Shown here piece after piece: positions 52,480 to 60,248 of a stretch of 64,000 nucleotides of DNA. The first letter of the stretch is position 1, and each line of letters begins with the position of its first letter. The position numbers were made by a program, and so were the translations under genes. The notes beneath the pieces are model-generated. The model saw only the letters and a list, made by a program, of their open reading frames with translations, made no database searches and was not told where the DNA came from. This DNA is from UBA1732 sp045114455 (lineage in GTDB: Bacteria; Verrucomicrobiota; Lentisphaeria; Victivallales; UBA1829). The stretch lies in contig JBGUKN010000078.1 in NCBI GenBank assembly GCA_045114455.1, positions 1-64,000 on the forward strand, written 5' to 3'.

Positions 52480-53229
52480 TTATCGGGCTAAAAAAGCTTT
52501 GCGTTCCGGCTCGGGATAATGTTCGATCGCGTACCGGAGCGTCGTGCGGGACATGACCGCCTTGTTTTTCTGCAAGTAGTCGGTCAGGGCGGCGCGGTCG
52601 CGTTTGCCGATCTCGCGGAGCATCCAGCCGCATGCCTTATGCATGAGGTCGTGCGGATGCTCCAGGAACCGGTCGACCATGCGGAACGGTTCGTCCAGCT
52701 GCTTCGTGCGGATGAACGGGAACATGGAGAGGACGGCGATACGTTCCTCCCAAAGATGTCCGGATGAAATGAAGCGTTCCAGCGTGTCTGCACCGTGTTC
52801 GAACGCATAGGCTCCGGTGATATCGGGCGCGGTCAGGTCGACCAGGTCCCAGTTATTCACGAATCCGCGCCGGGCAAGTTCGGCGTACTGTTCGAAAATG
52901 GCGGCGCGCTCTTTCTCTCCGGTCTTTTTCGACTGATATTTGTCCGTCAGGATGAGCAGGGCGCAGAGGCGTATCTCATGCCATTCGGAATGCGCGGCGC
53001 GGACGGCTTCCAGGACGGGAATATTCCGAAACGCCTTCGCCGTGCGGCGGGTCACCGGGTTTTTGCAGCCGAGGAACCTGTCGCCTTCGCCATACTGGCC
53101 CGGTCCGGTCTTGAAGAAACGCTGAAGGATTTCGGCGTCGGCGGGATTCGCCTGCGCGAGCATGGCGCGTTCGAGGTCGGCGGCGGTGGCGTTTGCGCCG
53201 GAATCGGCGGGGAAAACAGGGGTATTCAT
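52480..53229 (-). CDS. AlkD-type DNA alkylation repair protein
   Basis: A 249-residue all-helical HEAT-like-repeat DNA glycosylase family protein. It keeps NNWDLVD and the HLWEERIAVLS block, matching the Trp, Asp and Arg residues that contact DNA in AlkD. It would excise N3- or N7-alkylated purines. Last gene of the seven-gene operon; start overlaps the rsmE stop by 4 bp. Confidence 0.88.
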   Translation of the reverse strand: MNTPVFPADSGANATAADLERAMLAQANPADAEILQRFFKTGPGQYGEGDRFLGCKNPVTRRTAKAFRNIPVLEAVRAAHSEWHEIRLCALLILTDKYQSKKTGEKERAAIFEQYAELARRGFVNNWDLVDLTAPDITGAYAFEHGADTLERFISSGHLWEERIAVLSMFPFIRTKQLDEPFRMVDRFLEHPHDLMHKACGWMLREIGKRDRAALTDYLQKNKAVMSRTTLRYAIEHYPEPERKAFLAR

Positions 53230-53957
53230 GCGGTCTGCCCTGTGGATGCGAGGCGTCCGGCGAGGAACGACAGCGCGAATTCTACGCGGAGGATGTGCGG
53301 GCCGAACGTGACGGGCGCATAGCCGTTGGTGCGGAACACGGCGACCTCATCGGGGGTGAAACCGCCCTCGGGCCCGATCGCGAGGACCACTTTGCCGGGG
53401 AGGGCGACGGGGCAGGGCGCGGCGTCGACGGGATGCCCGATGATCGCGGTCGCATCCCTCGTGAGCTCGGTGGAGAGTCCCGAGTTGAAGAACTCGCGGA
53501 GAGACCGTACGAATGTGAGCTCCGGCAGAATGGTCGTGCAGCCCTGTTCCAGCCCCTCGATCAGCACGGACCGGATCGCGTCCTGTGCCATGCACGAGCT
53601 GGTCCAGTAGCTTTTTTCGGTCTTCGCGGCATGGAAAAACACGGCGCGGCGAATGCCGGACGATGCGATGAAGTGAAGCGTCTTCTTGAAACTCTGCGGA
53701 CGGGGCAGGGCGATGACGGGGAGAATGTTCGAAGGCGGGGGAGGCGGATTGGACGTGTCTTCCAGCCGGAGCCGGGCGGAATGCCGGGACGTTTCGAGGA
53801 TGCGCGCCGTACCGATGCCACCGCCGAGGATCCCGGCGCGAATGGTGTCGCCGGGCTTCGCGTGAAGGATGCAGAAGATGTGTTCGGCGTGATCGTCGCC
53901 AACCGTGAATTCGCGTTCGGGCGACAGGTCGCGTTCCTCGACGATCAGCAGGTTCAT
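53226..53957 (-). CDS. rsmE: 16S rRNA (uracil-1498-N3)-methyltransferase
   Basis: A 243-residue SPOUT methyltransferase. It has an N-terminal PUA-like domain (DDHAEHIFCILHAKPGD) and the knotted C-terminal domain with AIGPEGGFTPDEV and a closing LGPHILRVEFA-type motif (here FGPHILRVEFA). Methylates U1498 in the 30S decoding region. The start at 53957 gives ATGA overlap with the upstream gene. Confidence 0.92.
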   Translation of the reverse strand: MNLLIVEERDLSPEREFTVGDDHAEHIFCILHAKPGDTIRAGILGGGIGTARILETSRHSARLRLEDTSNPPPPPSNILPVIALPRPQSFKKTLHFIASSGIRRAVFFHAAKTEKSYWTSSCMAQDAIRSVLIEGLEQGCTTILPELTFVRSLREFFNSGLSTELTRDATAIIGHPVDAAPCPVALPGKVVLAIGPEGGFTPDEVAVFRTNGYAPVTFGPHILRVEFALSFLAGRLASTGQTA

Positions 53958-54493
53958 GCGGAGAACGCCCGGATCGCTTCGAGGATGTCGGCGGGCTCGG
54001 CCATGCGTCCCTTGCCGGACGTGCCGCAGGCGAGGTGTCCGGTGTCGGGGCCGACGGTGCGGACGCCGAGCTTTTCCGCGAGCTTCGCGAGGTTGTCCTG
54101 CACGATCGGGCTGTTCCACATATGTTCGTTCATGGCGGGCGCGAGCAGAACGGGCCCGCGGAACGCCAACGCCGTGGTGGACAGCGCATCGTCTGCGATG
54201 CCGGACGCGTACTTGCCGATGAAGTTCGCGGTGGCGGGCGCGACGGCGAGGAGATCGGCCCATTCCGCCCAGTCGACATGTTCCGGGCGCGGCTGATACT
54301 CTTCGAACAGGTCGGTCAGCACGCGGTTTTTCGAGAGCGTGAGGAATATCTGCGAGGAGATGAGCCGGAGCGCGTTTGCAGTCATGACGACGCGCACGTC
54401 GTATCCGGCGGAAACGAGTTTGGAGCAGAGGTCGGCGGATTTGTAGACGGCGATGCCGCCCGTGACGCCGAGGATGATGTTTTTTCCGTTCAT
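53954..54493 (-). CDS. Phosphopantothenoylcysteine decarboxylase (CoaC domain only)
   Basis: A 179-residue flavoprotein of coenzyme A synthesis. It corresponds to the N-terminal half of bifunctional CoaBC: GGIAVYKSADL, AEWADLLAVAPATAN, PAMNEHMW and the substrate-clamp CGTSGKGRM. The phosphopantothenate-cysteine ligase (CoaB) half is absent; the gene stops and runs into rsmE. The ATG at 54493 has GGAG 7 nt upstream, better than the ATG at 54499. Confidence 0.88.
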   Translation of the reverse strand: MNGKNIILGVTGGIAVYKSADLCSKLVSAGYDVRVVMTANALRLISSQIFLTLSKNRVLTDLFEEYQPRPEHVDWAEWADLLAVAPATANFIGKYASGIADDALSTTALAFRGPVLLAPAMNEHMWNSPIVQDNLAKLAEKLGVRTVGPDTGHLACGTSGKGRMAEPADILEAIRAFSA

Positions 54494-54514
54494 GTACATA
54501 CTCCGGGGTGGTGG

Positions 54515-55150
54515 TCAGATATTGGATGTGCGTTTCGGATCGTTGCGGAGACCGAGGATCAGGTCGGTGAATTCCCGTGCAGCCCGCGCGAGGTCGTCGT
54601 TCACGATGATATGGTCGTATTCATGCGCGTGCTCCATTTCGCCCTTTGCGTTGGCGAGACGGCGGAGGATGGACTCCTCGGTTTCCGTGCCGCGCGTGCG
54701 GAGACGCCGTTCGAGTTCCTCGAAAGATGGCGGCATGATGAAGATGAACTCGCATGCCTCGCAGAATTCGGGGGAGTCGGAACAGAGCGCGCGGAGCTGC
54801 GCGGCGCCCTGGACGTCGATATCGAGCAGGACGTCGATCCCGCGCCGGATGCGGTCGAGGAGTTCGGTCTTGAGCGTGCCGTAGCAGTTGCCGTGTACCT
54901 CGGCATGTTCCGCGAAGGCGTTTTCCGCGACGAGTGCATCGAACTTCTCCCGGGAGATGAAGTAATAGTCTTTTCCGTCGACCTCGCCGGGACGCGGCTG
55001 CCGCGTGGTGCAGGACACGGAGAATTCGATGCCGCCGAGGTCGCCGATGGCGGCTTTGTAAATGGAGGATTTTCCCGAGCCGCTGGGACCGGAGAGGATC
55101 AGGATCATGCCGGTGCGGCCCGGCTGTTCTGCTGCGGGTGCGGTGTTCAT
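54515..55150 (-). CDS. gmk: Guanylate kinase
   Basis: A 211-residue enzyme phosphorylating GMP to GDP. P-loop GPSGSGKSS (21-29), TTRQPRPGEVDGKDYYF, and LLDIDVQGA are all typical. It has a 14-residue N-terminal extension. Its start overlaps the glycerate kinase stop by 4 bp. The rpoZ gene that often follows gmk is not here. Confidence 0.95.
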   Translation of the reverse strand: MNTAPAAEQPGRTGMILILSGPSGSGKSSIYKAAIGDLGGIEFSVSCTTRQPRPGEVDGKDYYFISREKFDALVAENAFAEHAEVHGNCYGTLKTELLDRIRRGIDVLLDIDVQGAAQLRALCSDSPEFCEACEFIFIMPPSFEELERRLRTRGTETEESILRRLANAKGEMEHAHEYDHIIVNDDLARAAREFTDLILGLRNDPKRTSNI

Positions 55151-56283
55151 GAGCGTGCGCTGTGTTGGAAAAGCCTGGCGGCATTGACCGCCGTGAAGTA
55201 AAGGTCGTCAGCGGCGGCCGCCATGGCTTCGTCGAGCGTGCGGCGTCCTGTGGACGAACTGAAAGCGAAATCGTAGGTCTTTGCGATCTCTTCCGGGGCG
55301 CCCTCAATCGCGCCGGAGAGCAGCAGAACGGGGACATTCTCGCGGTGTGCGGCCTGCGCGACCGCACAGCAGAGCTTGCCTTCCGCAGTCTGGGAGTCGG
55401 TCCGGCCTTCGCCCGTCACGACAAGGTCGGCGTCCGCGATCTGGCGCCGGAAGGAAATGGCGTCGAGGATGAGCTCCGCGCCGGATTTCGGCTGTGCGCC
55501 GCAGAAGGCGCGGAGACCTGCGCCGAGCCCGCCCGCCGCGCCGTCGCCGGGCATTTCCTTCGGCAGGAGCATGGACTGGCGTTCCCAGACTGCAACGAGG
55601 TGGCGGAGATTGTGGTCGAGCTTCGCGACCATGTCGGGCGTGGCGCCCTTCTGCGGTCCGTAGACCTGCGCCGCGCCGAACGGGCCGGAAAGCGGGTTGC
55701 GGACGTCGCATGCGGTCGTGATGCGCGTTTCCTGAAGGCGCGGATCCGCTCCGGCGATGGCGATGCGCGACAGCATATGAAGCGAGCCGCCGCCCCGGGG
55801 GAGTTCGCGTCCGCGCGGGTCGAGCAGGCTGTAGCCGAGCGCCTGCGCCATGCCCGCGCCGCCGTCGACCGTGGCGGACCCGCCGAGTCCGATCAGAATA
55901 TCGCGGACGCCGAGGTCCAGGATGGCGCGGATGACTTCGCCCGTGCCGTAAGTCGTGGCGGTCATCGGGTCGCGCTTGATCGGTTGGACCAGATAAAGTC
56001 CGCTGGCGGACGCCATTTCGAATACGGCGGTCAGGCCGTTGTTGATGAGGGCGAACTCGGCTTCGACGGAATTGCCGTCCGGGCCGGTAACCCTGACCGT
56101 GTGGATCTCCCCGTGCAGGGCGTCGGCCAGTGCGCGCGTCATGCCTTCGCCGCCGTCGGAAACCGGAACTGAAACGAGTTCGGCGTCCGGGAAGACGGTG
56201 CGGAAAGCCTTCTGCATGACACGGCAGACCGTGGAGCTTTTCATGCACATCTTGAATTTGTCGGGCGCGAACACGATTTTCAT
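55147..56283 (-). CDS. Glycerate kinase
   Basis: A 378-residue type-I (GlxK/GarK family) glycerate kinase, forming phosphoglycerate from D-glycerate. Starts with FAPDKFKMCMKSSTV, has SDGGEGM and a VTGEGRTDSQT nucleotide/catalytic segment. It sits between an iron-type alcohol dehydrogenase (2-bp gap) and gmk (4-bp overlap). Confidence 0.92.
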   Translation of the reverse strand: MKIVFAPDKFKMCMKSSTVCRVMQKAFRTVFPDAELVSVPVSDGGEGMTRALADALHGEIHTVRVTGPDGNSVEAEFALINNGLTAVFEMASASGLYLVQPIKRDPMTATTYGTGEVIRAILDLGVRDILIGLGGSATVDGGAGMAQALGYSLLDPRGRELPRGGGSLHMLSRIAIAGADPRLQETRITTACDVRNPLSGPFGAAQVYGPQKGATPDMVAKLDHNLRHLVAVWERQSMLLPKEMPGDGAAGGLGAGLRAFCGAQPKSGAELILDAISFRRQIADADLVVTGEGRTDSQTAEGKLCCAVAQAAHRENVPVLLLSGAIEGAPEEIAKTYDFAFSSSTGRRTLDEAMAAAADDLYFTAVNAARLFQHSARS

Positions 56284-56285
56284 GG

Positions 56286-57494
56286 TCAGAGCTCCTTTTT
56301 CAGAATTCCCGAGATGATCTTCGCGGCGGATTCCGCGGGGACCGGACGCGGCGCGGAAGCGAGCTTCATCGGATTCTTGACCGCGTCGGCCGCGATCTTG
56401 TCGACCATGGCGGCGTTGAAGCAGGAAAGCGCGGAGAGTTTCGGGACGCCGGCATATTGCGCGATGAAAGCCGCAGCGGCATTCACGACGTCGTCCGGGG
56501 TCTTCTGCGGCGCCTCCGACGGGAAGACGCCGGCGAGCAGCATGGTGCGTTCCGCGACGGCCTTTTCCGCGAGGTAATAACGCCAGAATGGCGGAAGGAG
56601 CATGGCTGCGGCGATCCCGTGCGGGACTTTGCCGTAGAACGAGAAACTGCCGAGGTGCGGAAGCGAGGTCGGACGGTCGGCGATCTGCATGCCGCCGATG
56701 GTCGCTGCGGCGCAGAGGCGTTCGCGGACGTTCACGTCATTCGGATCGCGGAATACGAGCGGCAGATTCCCGACGATGAGGCGGACTGCGCACACGGCGT
56801 TTTGGTTCGTGGCGAACTTCGTTTCCGGCGCGCCCGTGTTCAGCATGGATTCGATGTTGTGCGTGAGGGCGTCAAGCGCGGTTGCGGCGGTGAGGCTGTC
56901 CGGCATGGAGCGTCCGTAATACGGATCGATGAGCGCCATGCGCGGAACGATCTGTTTGTCGGCGATAAGCCGTTTGACGCCTGCGGCGCGGTCAACGATG
57001 TTCGAATACGGCGTGACCTCGGAACCGGTGCCCGCGGTGGTCGGAACCGCGATGATGCGTTTGAACTCTTTCCCGGGGAACTTCTCCGAAATCCTGCCGG
57101 ACCCGAAGAGTTCGGAGACGTCGAGCCCGGTCTGATGCGCGATCCAGGCGGCTTTCGCGGCGTCGATGACGCTGCCGCCGCCGATGGCGACGACTTCCGA
57201 CGAACCGCTCTGTTCGATGGCCTCGCGGATGCGGGCGACGTCGTCCAGGTCGGGTTCGGCGGGGATGTCGCACACGATGCGGGACTCGAATTCATAATGG
57301 AGCACCATGTTCGTCATGTCGGCCCGCGCGCCGGATTTCGTGATGGACTTGTTTCCGATCACGAACGTGACGACGGGTTTTTCATCGGAGAGCAGGAACT
57401 CCGCGGAAAGGTCGGTGAGAACGCCCGGCCCGAGGTCGATGCAGACCGGCTCGTACTGTTCGAACAGTTCAATGTAATCTTGTTCGCTGGTCAT
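56286..57494 (-). CDS. Iron-containing alcohol dehydrogenase
   Basis: A 402-residue group III (Fe-type) dehydrogenase with NAD motif GGGSVIDAAK, VPTTAGTGSEVTPYSN, and metal ligands in ALTHNIES, SLPHLGSF and VPHGIA. Substrate unknown; next to glycerate kinase it could handle a C3 hydroxyacid or aldehyde, but this is speculation. Lies 7 bp after leuS. Confidence 0.87.
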   Translation of the reverse strand: MTSEQDYIELFEQYEPVCIDLGPGVLTDLSAEFLLSDEKPVVTFVIGNKSITKSGARADMTNMVLHYEFESRIVCDIPAEPDLDDVARIREAIEQSGSSEVVAIGGGSVIDAAKAAWIAHQTGLDVSELFGSGRISEKFPGKEFKRIIAVPTTAGTGSEVTPYSNIVDRAAGVKRLIADKQIVPRMALIDPYYGRSMPDSLTAATALDALTHNIESMLNTGAPETKFATNQNAVCAVRLIVGNLPLVFRDPNDVNVRERLCAAATIGGMQIADRPTSLPHLGSFSFYGKVPHGIAAAMLLPPFWRYYLAEKAVAERTMLLAGVFPSEAPQKTPDDVVNAAAAFIAQYAGVPKLSALSCFNAAMVDKIAADAVKNPMKLASAPRPVPAESAAKIISGILKKEL

Positions 57495-57501
57495 GGGATG
57501 T

Positions 57502-60060
57502 TCACTTTGCTACGATGTTGACGAGGCGGCCAGGGACGGCGATGACCTTCACGACGGTCTTCCCCGCAAGCGCGGCGGAAACGGCGGAATCCTCCAGAGC
57601 CTTCTTCTGCATTTCCTCGGCGGAGAGGGAGGCGGGCATCATGATGCGCGCCTTCGGCTTGCCGCAGACCTGCACGAGGATCTCGTGTTCCTCGACCTGC
57701 AAATGGGCTTCGTCGACGGACGGCCACTGTGCCAGGGAGACGGGCGCCTGTTTTCCGAGCCCTTCCCACATTTCCTCCGCGATGTGCGGGGCGTAGGGGG
57801 CGAGCAGCAGGACGTATGTTTCGGCGGCTTCGCGCGGCATCTTTTCGAGCTTGGAGAAGTCGTTGAGGAAGATCATCATCTGGCTGATGGCGGTATTGAA
57901 GTTGAGCGTGTCCGTGTCTTCCGTGACTTTCTTGATCGTGGCGTGGAGCAGGCGGCGGAGATTGGCGGGAACGGGCTCGTCCACGACCGGCGTCTGCATG
58001 ATCATGCGCCAGGATCGTTTGAGGAACCGGAAGACGCCTTCGACGCCGCGGGTGTTCCACGGCTTGACGGCCTCCAGCGGCCCCATGAACATTTCATAGA
58101 GGCGCATGCTGTCGGCGCCGTATTCGCGGATCACGTCGTCGGGGTTGACGACGTTGCGGAGCGATTTGGACATCTTTGCGGGGAATTCGACGAGCTTCTC
58201 GCCGGTCTCCTTGTGCTTCGGTTCGGGTCCTGTGAGGTCGACGAGGTTGGTCGGGACCAGCGCGCCGCGGGCGTCCTTGTAGGACGTGCCGAGGATCATG
58301 CCCTGGTTGACGAGCTTCTGGAACGGTTCCTTCGTGGAGACGAGCCCCAGATCGAAGAGGACCTTGTGCCAGAACCGGGCGTAAAGCAGATGCAGCACGG
58401 CATGTTCCGCACCGCCGACATACAGGTCGACCGGCATCCAGTATTTTTCCTTCGCCGGGTCGATGAACGCCTGGTCGTTGTGCGGGTCGATGTAGCGGAG
58501 GTAGTACCAGCAGGAACCGGCCCACTGCGGCATGGTGTTGGTCTCGCGGCGGCCGTGTTCGCCGGTCTTCGGATCGACGTAGTCCACCCAGTCCTTCGCG
58601 TTCGCGAGCGGGGATTCGCCGTTTCCGGAGGGCTTGAAGTCCTTCATTTCGGGGAGGGTGAGCGGGAGTTCGTCTTCCGGGACCATGCGGATCTCGCCGC
58701 TGTCCATGATGATGATCGGGAAGGGCTCGCCCCAGTAACGCTGGCGGCTGAAGAGCCAGTCGCGGAGCTTGTAGTTCACGGTGCGCTTGCCGATGCCCTT
58801 CGATTCCAGCCAGTCGATGATGCGCTTCTTTGCGGCGTCCACATGCAGGCCGTTCAGATCGAGGCCGTCGGCGTTCGCGGAATTCATGAGCGGACCGTCG
58901 CCGATCCAGCAGACTTTGCCCGCGAGCACGCCGTCGATGTCGACCTTGTCCTTCGCGGCGGCGGCCTCGTCGGGACGGATCACGCAGATAACCGGGATAT
59001 TGAACTTCTGCGCGAACGCGAAGTCGCGGTCGTCGTGCGCGGGGACCGCCATGATCGCACCCGTGCCGTAGGAAGCCAGCACATAGTCGGAGATCCAGAT
59101 CGGGATGCGCGCGCCGTTCACCGGGTCGATGGCGTATGCGCCGGTGAACGCGCCGGTCTTCTCGTTGTTGAGCCCGGTGCGCTCGAGGTCGCTCATGGAT
59201 GCCGTGCGCTTCTTGTAGGCGGCGACTTCCTCGGCGTGCTCCGGCGTGGTGATCTCGTCGACGAGCTCGTGCTCGGGGCAGAGGACCATGTAGGTCGCAC
59301 CGAAGAGCGTGTCCGGGCGCGTGGTGAACACGGTCAGGGACTTGCCGGGATGTCCGTCGAGCTGGAACACGACCTCGGCGCCTTCGCTGCGGCCGATCCA
59401 GTTCCGCTGCATTTCCTTGATGCCCTCCGGCCAGTCGAGGCCGTCGAGGTCGGCGAGGAGGCGTTCGGCATAGGCGGTGATCTTCAGGACCCACTGCTTC
59501 ATGGGGCGGCGGATGACCGGATGGTTGCCGCGTTCGCTTCGGCCGTCGATGACCTCTTCGTTCGCAAGCACGGTCCCGAGCGCGGGACACCAGTTCACGG
59601 GCACTTCGTCGATGTAGGCGAGTCCCTTCTTGTAGAGCTGAAGGAAGATCCACTGGGTCCAGCGGAAGTATTTCGGATCGGTGGTGTTGATCTCGCGACT
59701 CCAGTCATAGCTGAAACCGAGCGATTTGATCTGGCGTTTGAAGTTCGCGACGTTCTTCGCGGTCGTCACGGACGGATGCGTGCCGGTCTCGATGGCGAAC
59801 TGTTCGGCGGGGAGTCCGAACGCGTCCCAGCCCATCGGGTGCAGGACGTTGAAGCCGTTCATGCGTTTGAAGCGCGAATAGATGTCCGTGGCGGTGTATC
59901 CTTCCGGGTGACCGACGTGAAGTCCGGCGCCGCTGGGATAGGGGAACATGTCTAGGACATAGAGTTTCTTTTTCGAGGGGTCTTCTTTCGCCTGGAACGT
60001 CTGATGTTCGTCCCAGTATTTCTGCCATTTCGATTCGATGGCGGTAAAATCGTAGTCCAT
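57502..60060 (-). CDS. leuS: Leucyl-tRNA synthetase
   Basis: An 852-residue class I synthetase. HIGH motif as HVGH in PYPSGAGLHVGHPEGY (48-51), the CP1 editing domain with TTRPDTLFGATY and a DDRDFAFA segment, KMSKS intact (AKMSKSLRN), then the anticodon-binding and C-terminal domains. The start at 60060 (MDYDFTAIESKWQ) fits the family N terminus. First gene of the operon leuS - Fe dehydrogenase - glycerate kinase - gmk - coaC - rsmE - alkD. Confidence 0.97.
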   Translation of the reverse strand: MDYDFTAIESKWQKYWDEHQTFQAKEDPSKKKLYVLDMFPYPSGAGLHVGHPEGYTATDIYSRFKRMNGFNVLHPMGWDAFGLPAEQFAIETGTHPSVTTAKNVANFKRQIKSLGFSYDWSREINTTDPKYFRWTQWIFLQLYKKGLAYIDEVPVNWCPALGTVLANEEVIDGRSERGNHPVIRRPMKQWVLKITAYAERLLADLDGLDWPEGIKEMQRNWIGRSEGAEVVFQLDGHPGKSLTVFTTRPDTLFGATYMVLCPEHELVDEITTPEHAEEVAAYKKRTASMSDLERTGLNNEKTGAFTGAYAIDPVNGARIPIWISDYVLASYGTGAIMAVPAHDDRDFAFAQKFNIPVICVIRPDEAAAAKDKVDIDGVLAGKVCWIGDGPLMNSANADGLDLNGLHVDAAKKRIIDWLESKGIGKRTVNYKLRDWLFSRQRYWGEPFPIIIMDSGEIRMVPEDELPLTLPEMKDFKPSGNGESPLANAKDWVDYVDPKTGEHGRRETNTMPQWAGSCWYYLRYIDPHNDQAFIDPAKEKYWMPVDLYVGGAEHAVLHLLYARFWHKVLFDLGLVSTKEPFQKLVNQGMILGTSYKDARGALVPTNLVDLTGPEPKHKETGEKLVEFPAKMSKSLRNVVNPDDVIREYGADSMRLYEMFMGPLEAVKPWNTRGVEGVFRFLKRSWRMIMQTPVVDEPVPANLRRLLHATIKKVTEDTDTLNFNTAISQMMIFLNDFSKLEKMPREAAETYVLLLAPYAPHIAEEMWEGLGKQAPVSLAQWPSVDEAHLQVEEHEILVQVCGKPKARIMMPASLSAEEMQKKALEDSAVSAALAGKTVVKVIAVPGRLVNIVAK

Positions 60061-60111
60061 GATTCGGGGATTCTCCGTTTCTGTGTGATTCTTGGTAAAA
60101 AAGTCCATCTA

Positions 60112-60140
60112 AATATAAAGCACATGCGCGCGTTTTGCAA
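60112..60140 (-). promoter_or_regulatory. Promoter of the leuS operon
   Basis: On the minus strand TTGCAA (60140-60135) and TATATT (60117-60112) are 17 bp apart, 52 bp before the leuS start. No T-box-like leader fits in this short space. Confidence 0.6.
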
Positions 60141-60162
60141 GCGGGCGAGGCTTTTTTTCCGC

Positions 60163-60200
60163 AAAAAGGAGGGCAGGCCCGACGAAAACGGACCGCCCTC
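60163..60200 (-). terminator. Rho-independent terminator of the GH3 gene
   Basis: On the minus strand GAGGGCGGTCCG (60200-60189) pairs with CGGGCC and GCCCTC (one G-U pair and one bulge), followed by C and TTTTT (60167-60163). It separates the GH3 gene from the leuS promoter. Confidence 0.85.
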
Positions 60201-60248
60201 AAAGCGGCGACACGCGTACATGCCGCCGGAAGGTGTGACGTGGAAAGG

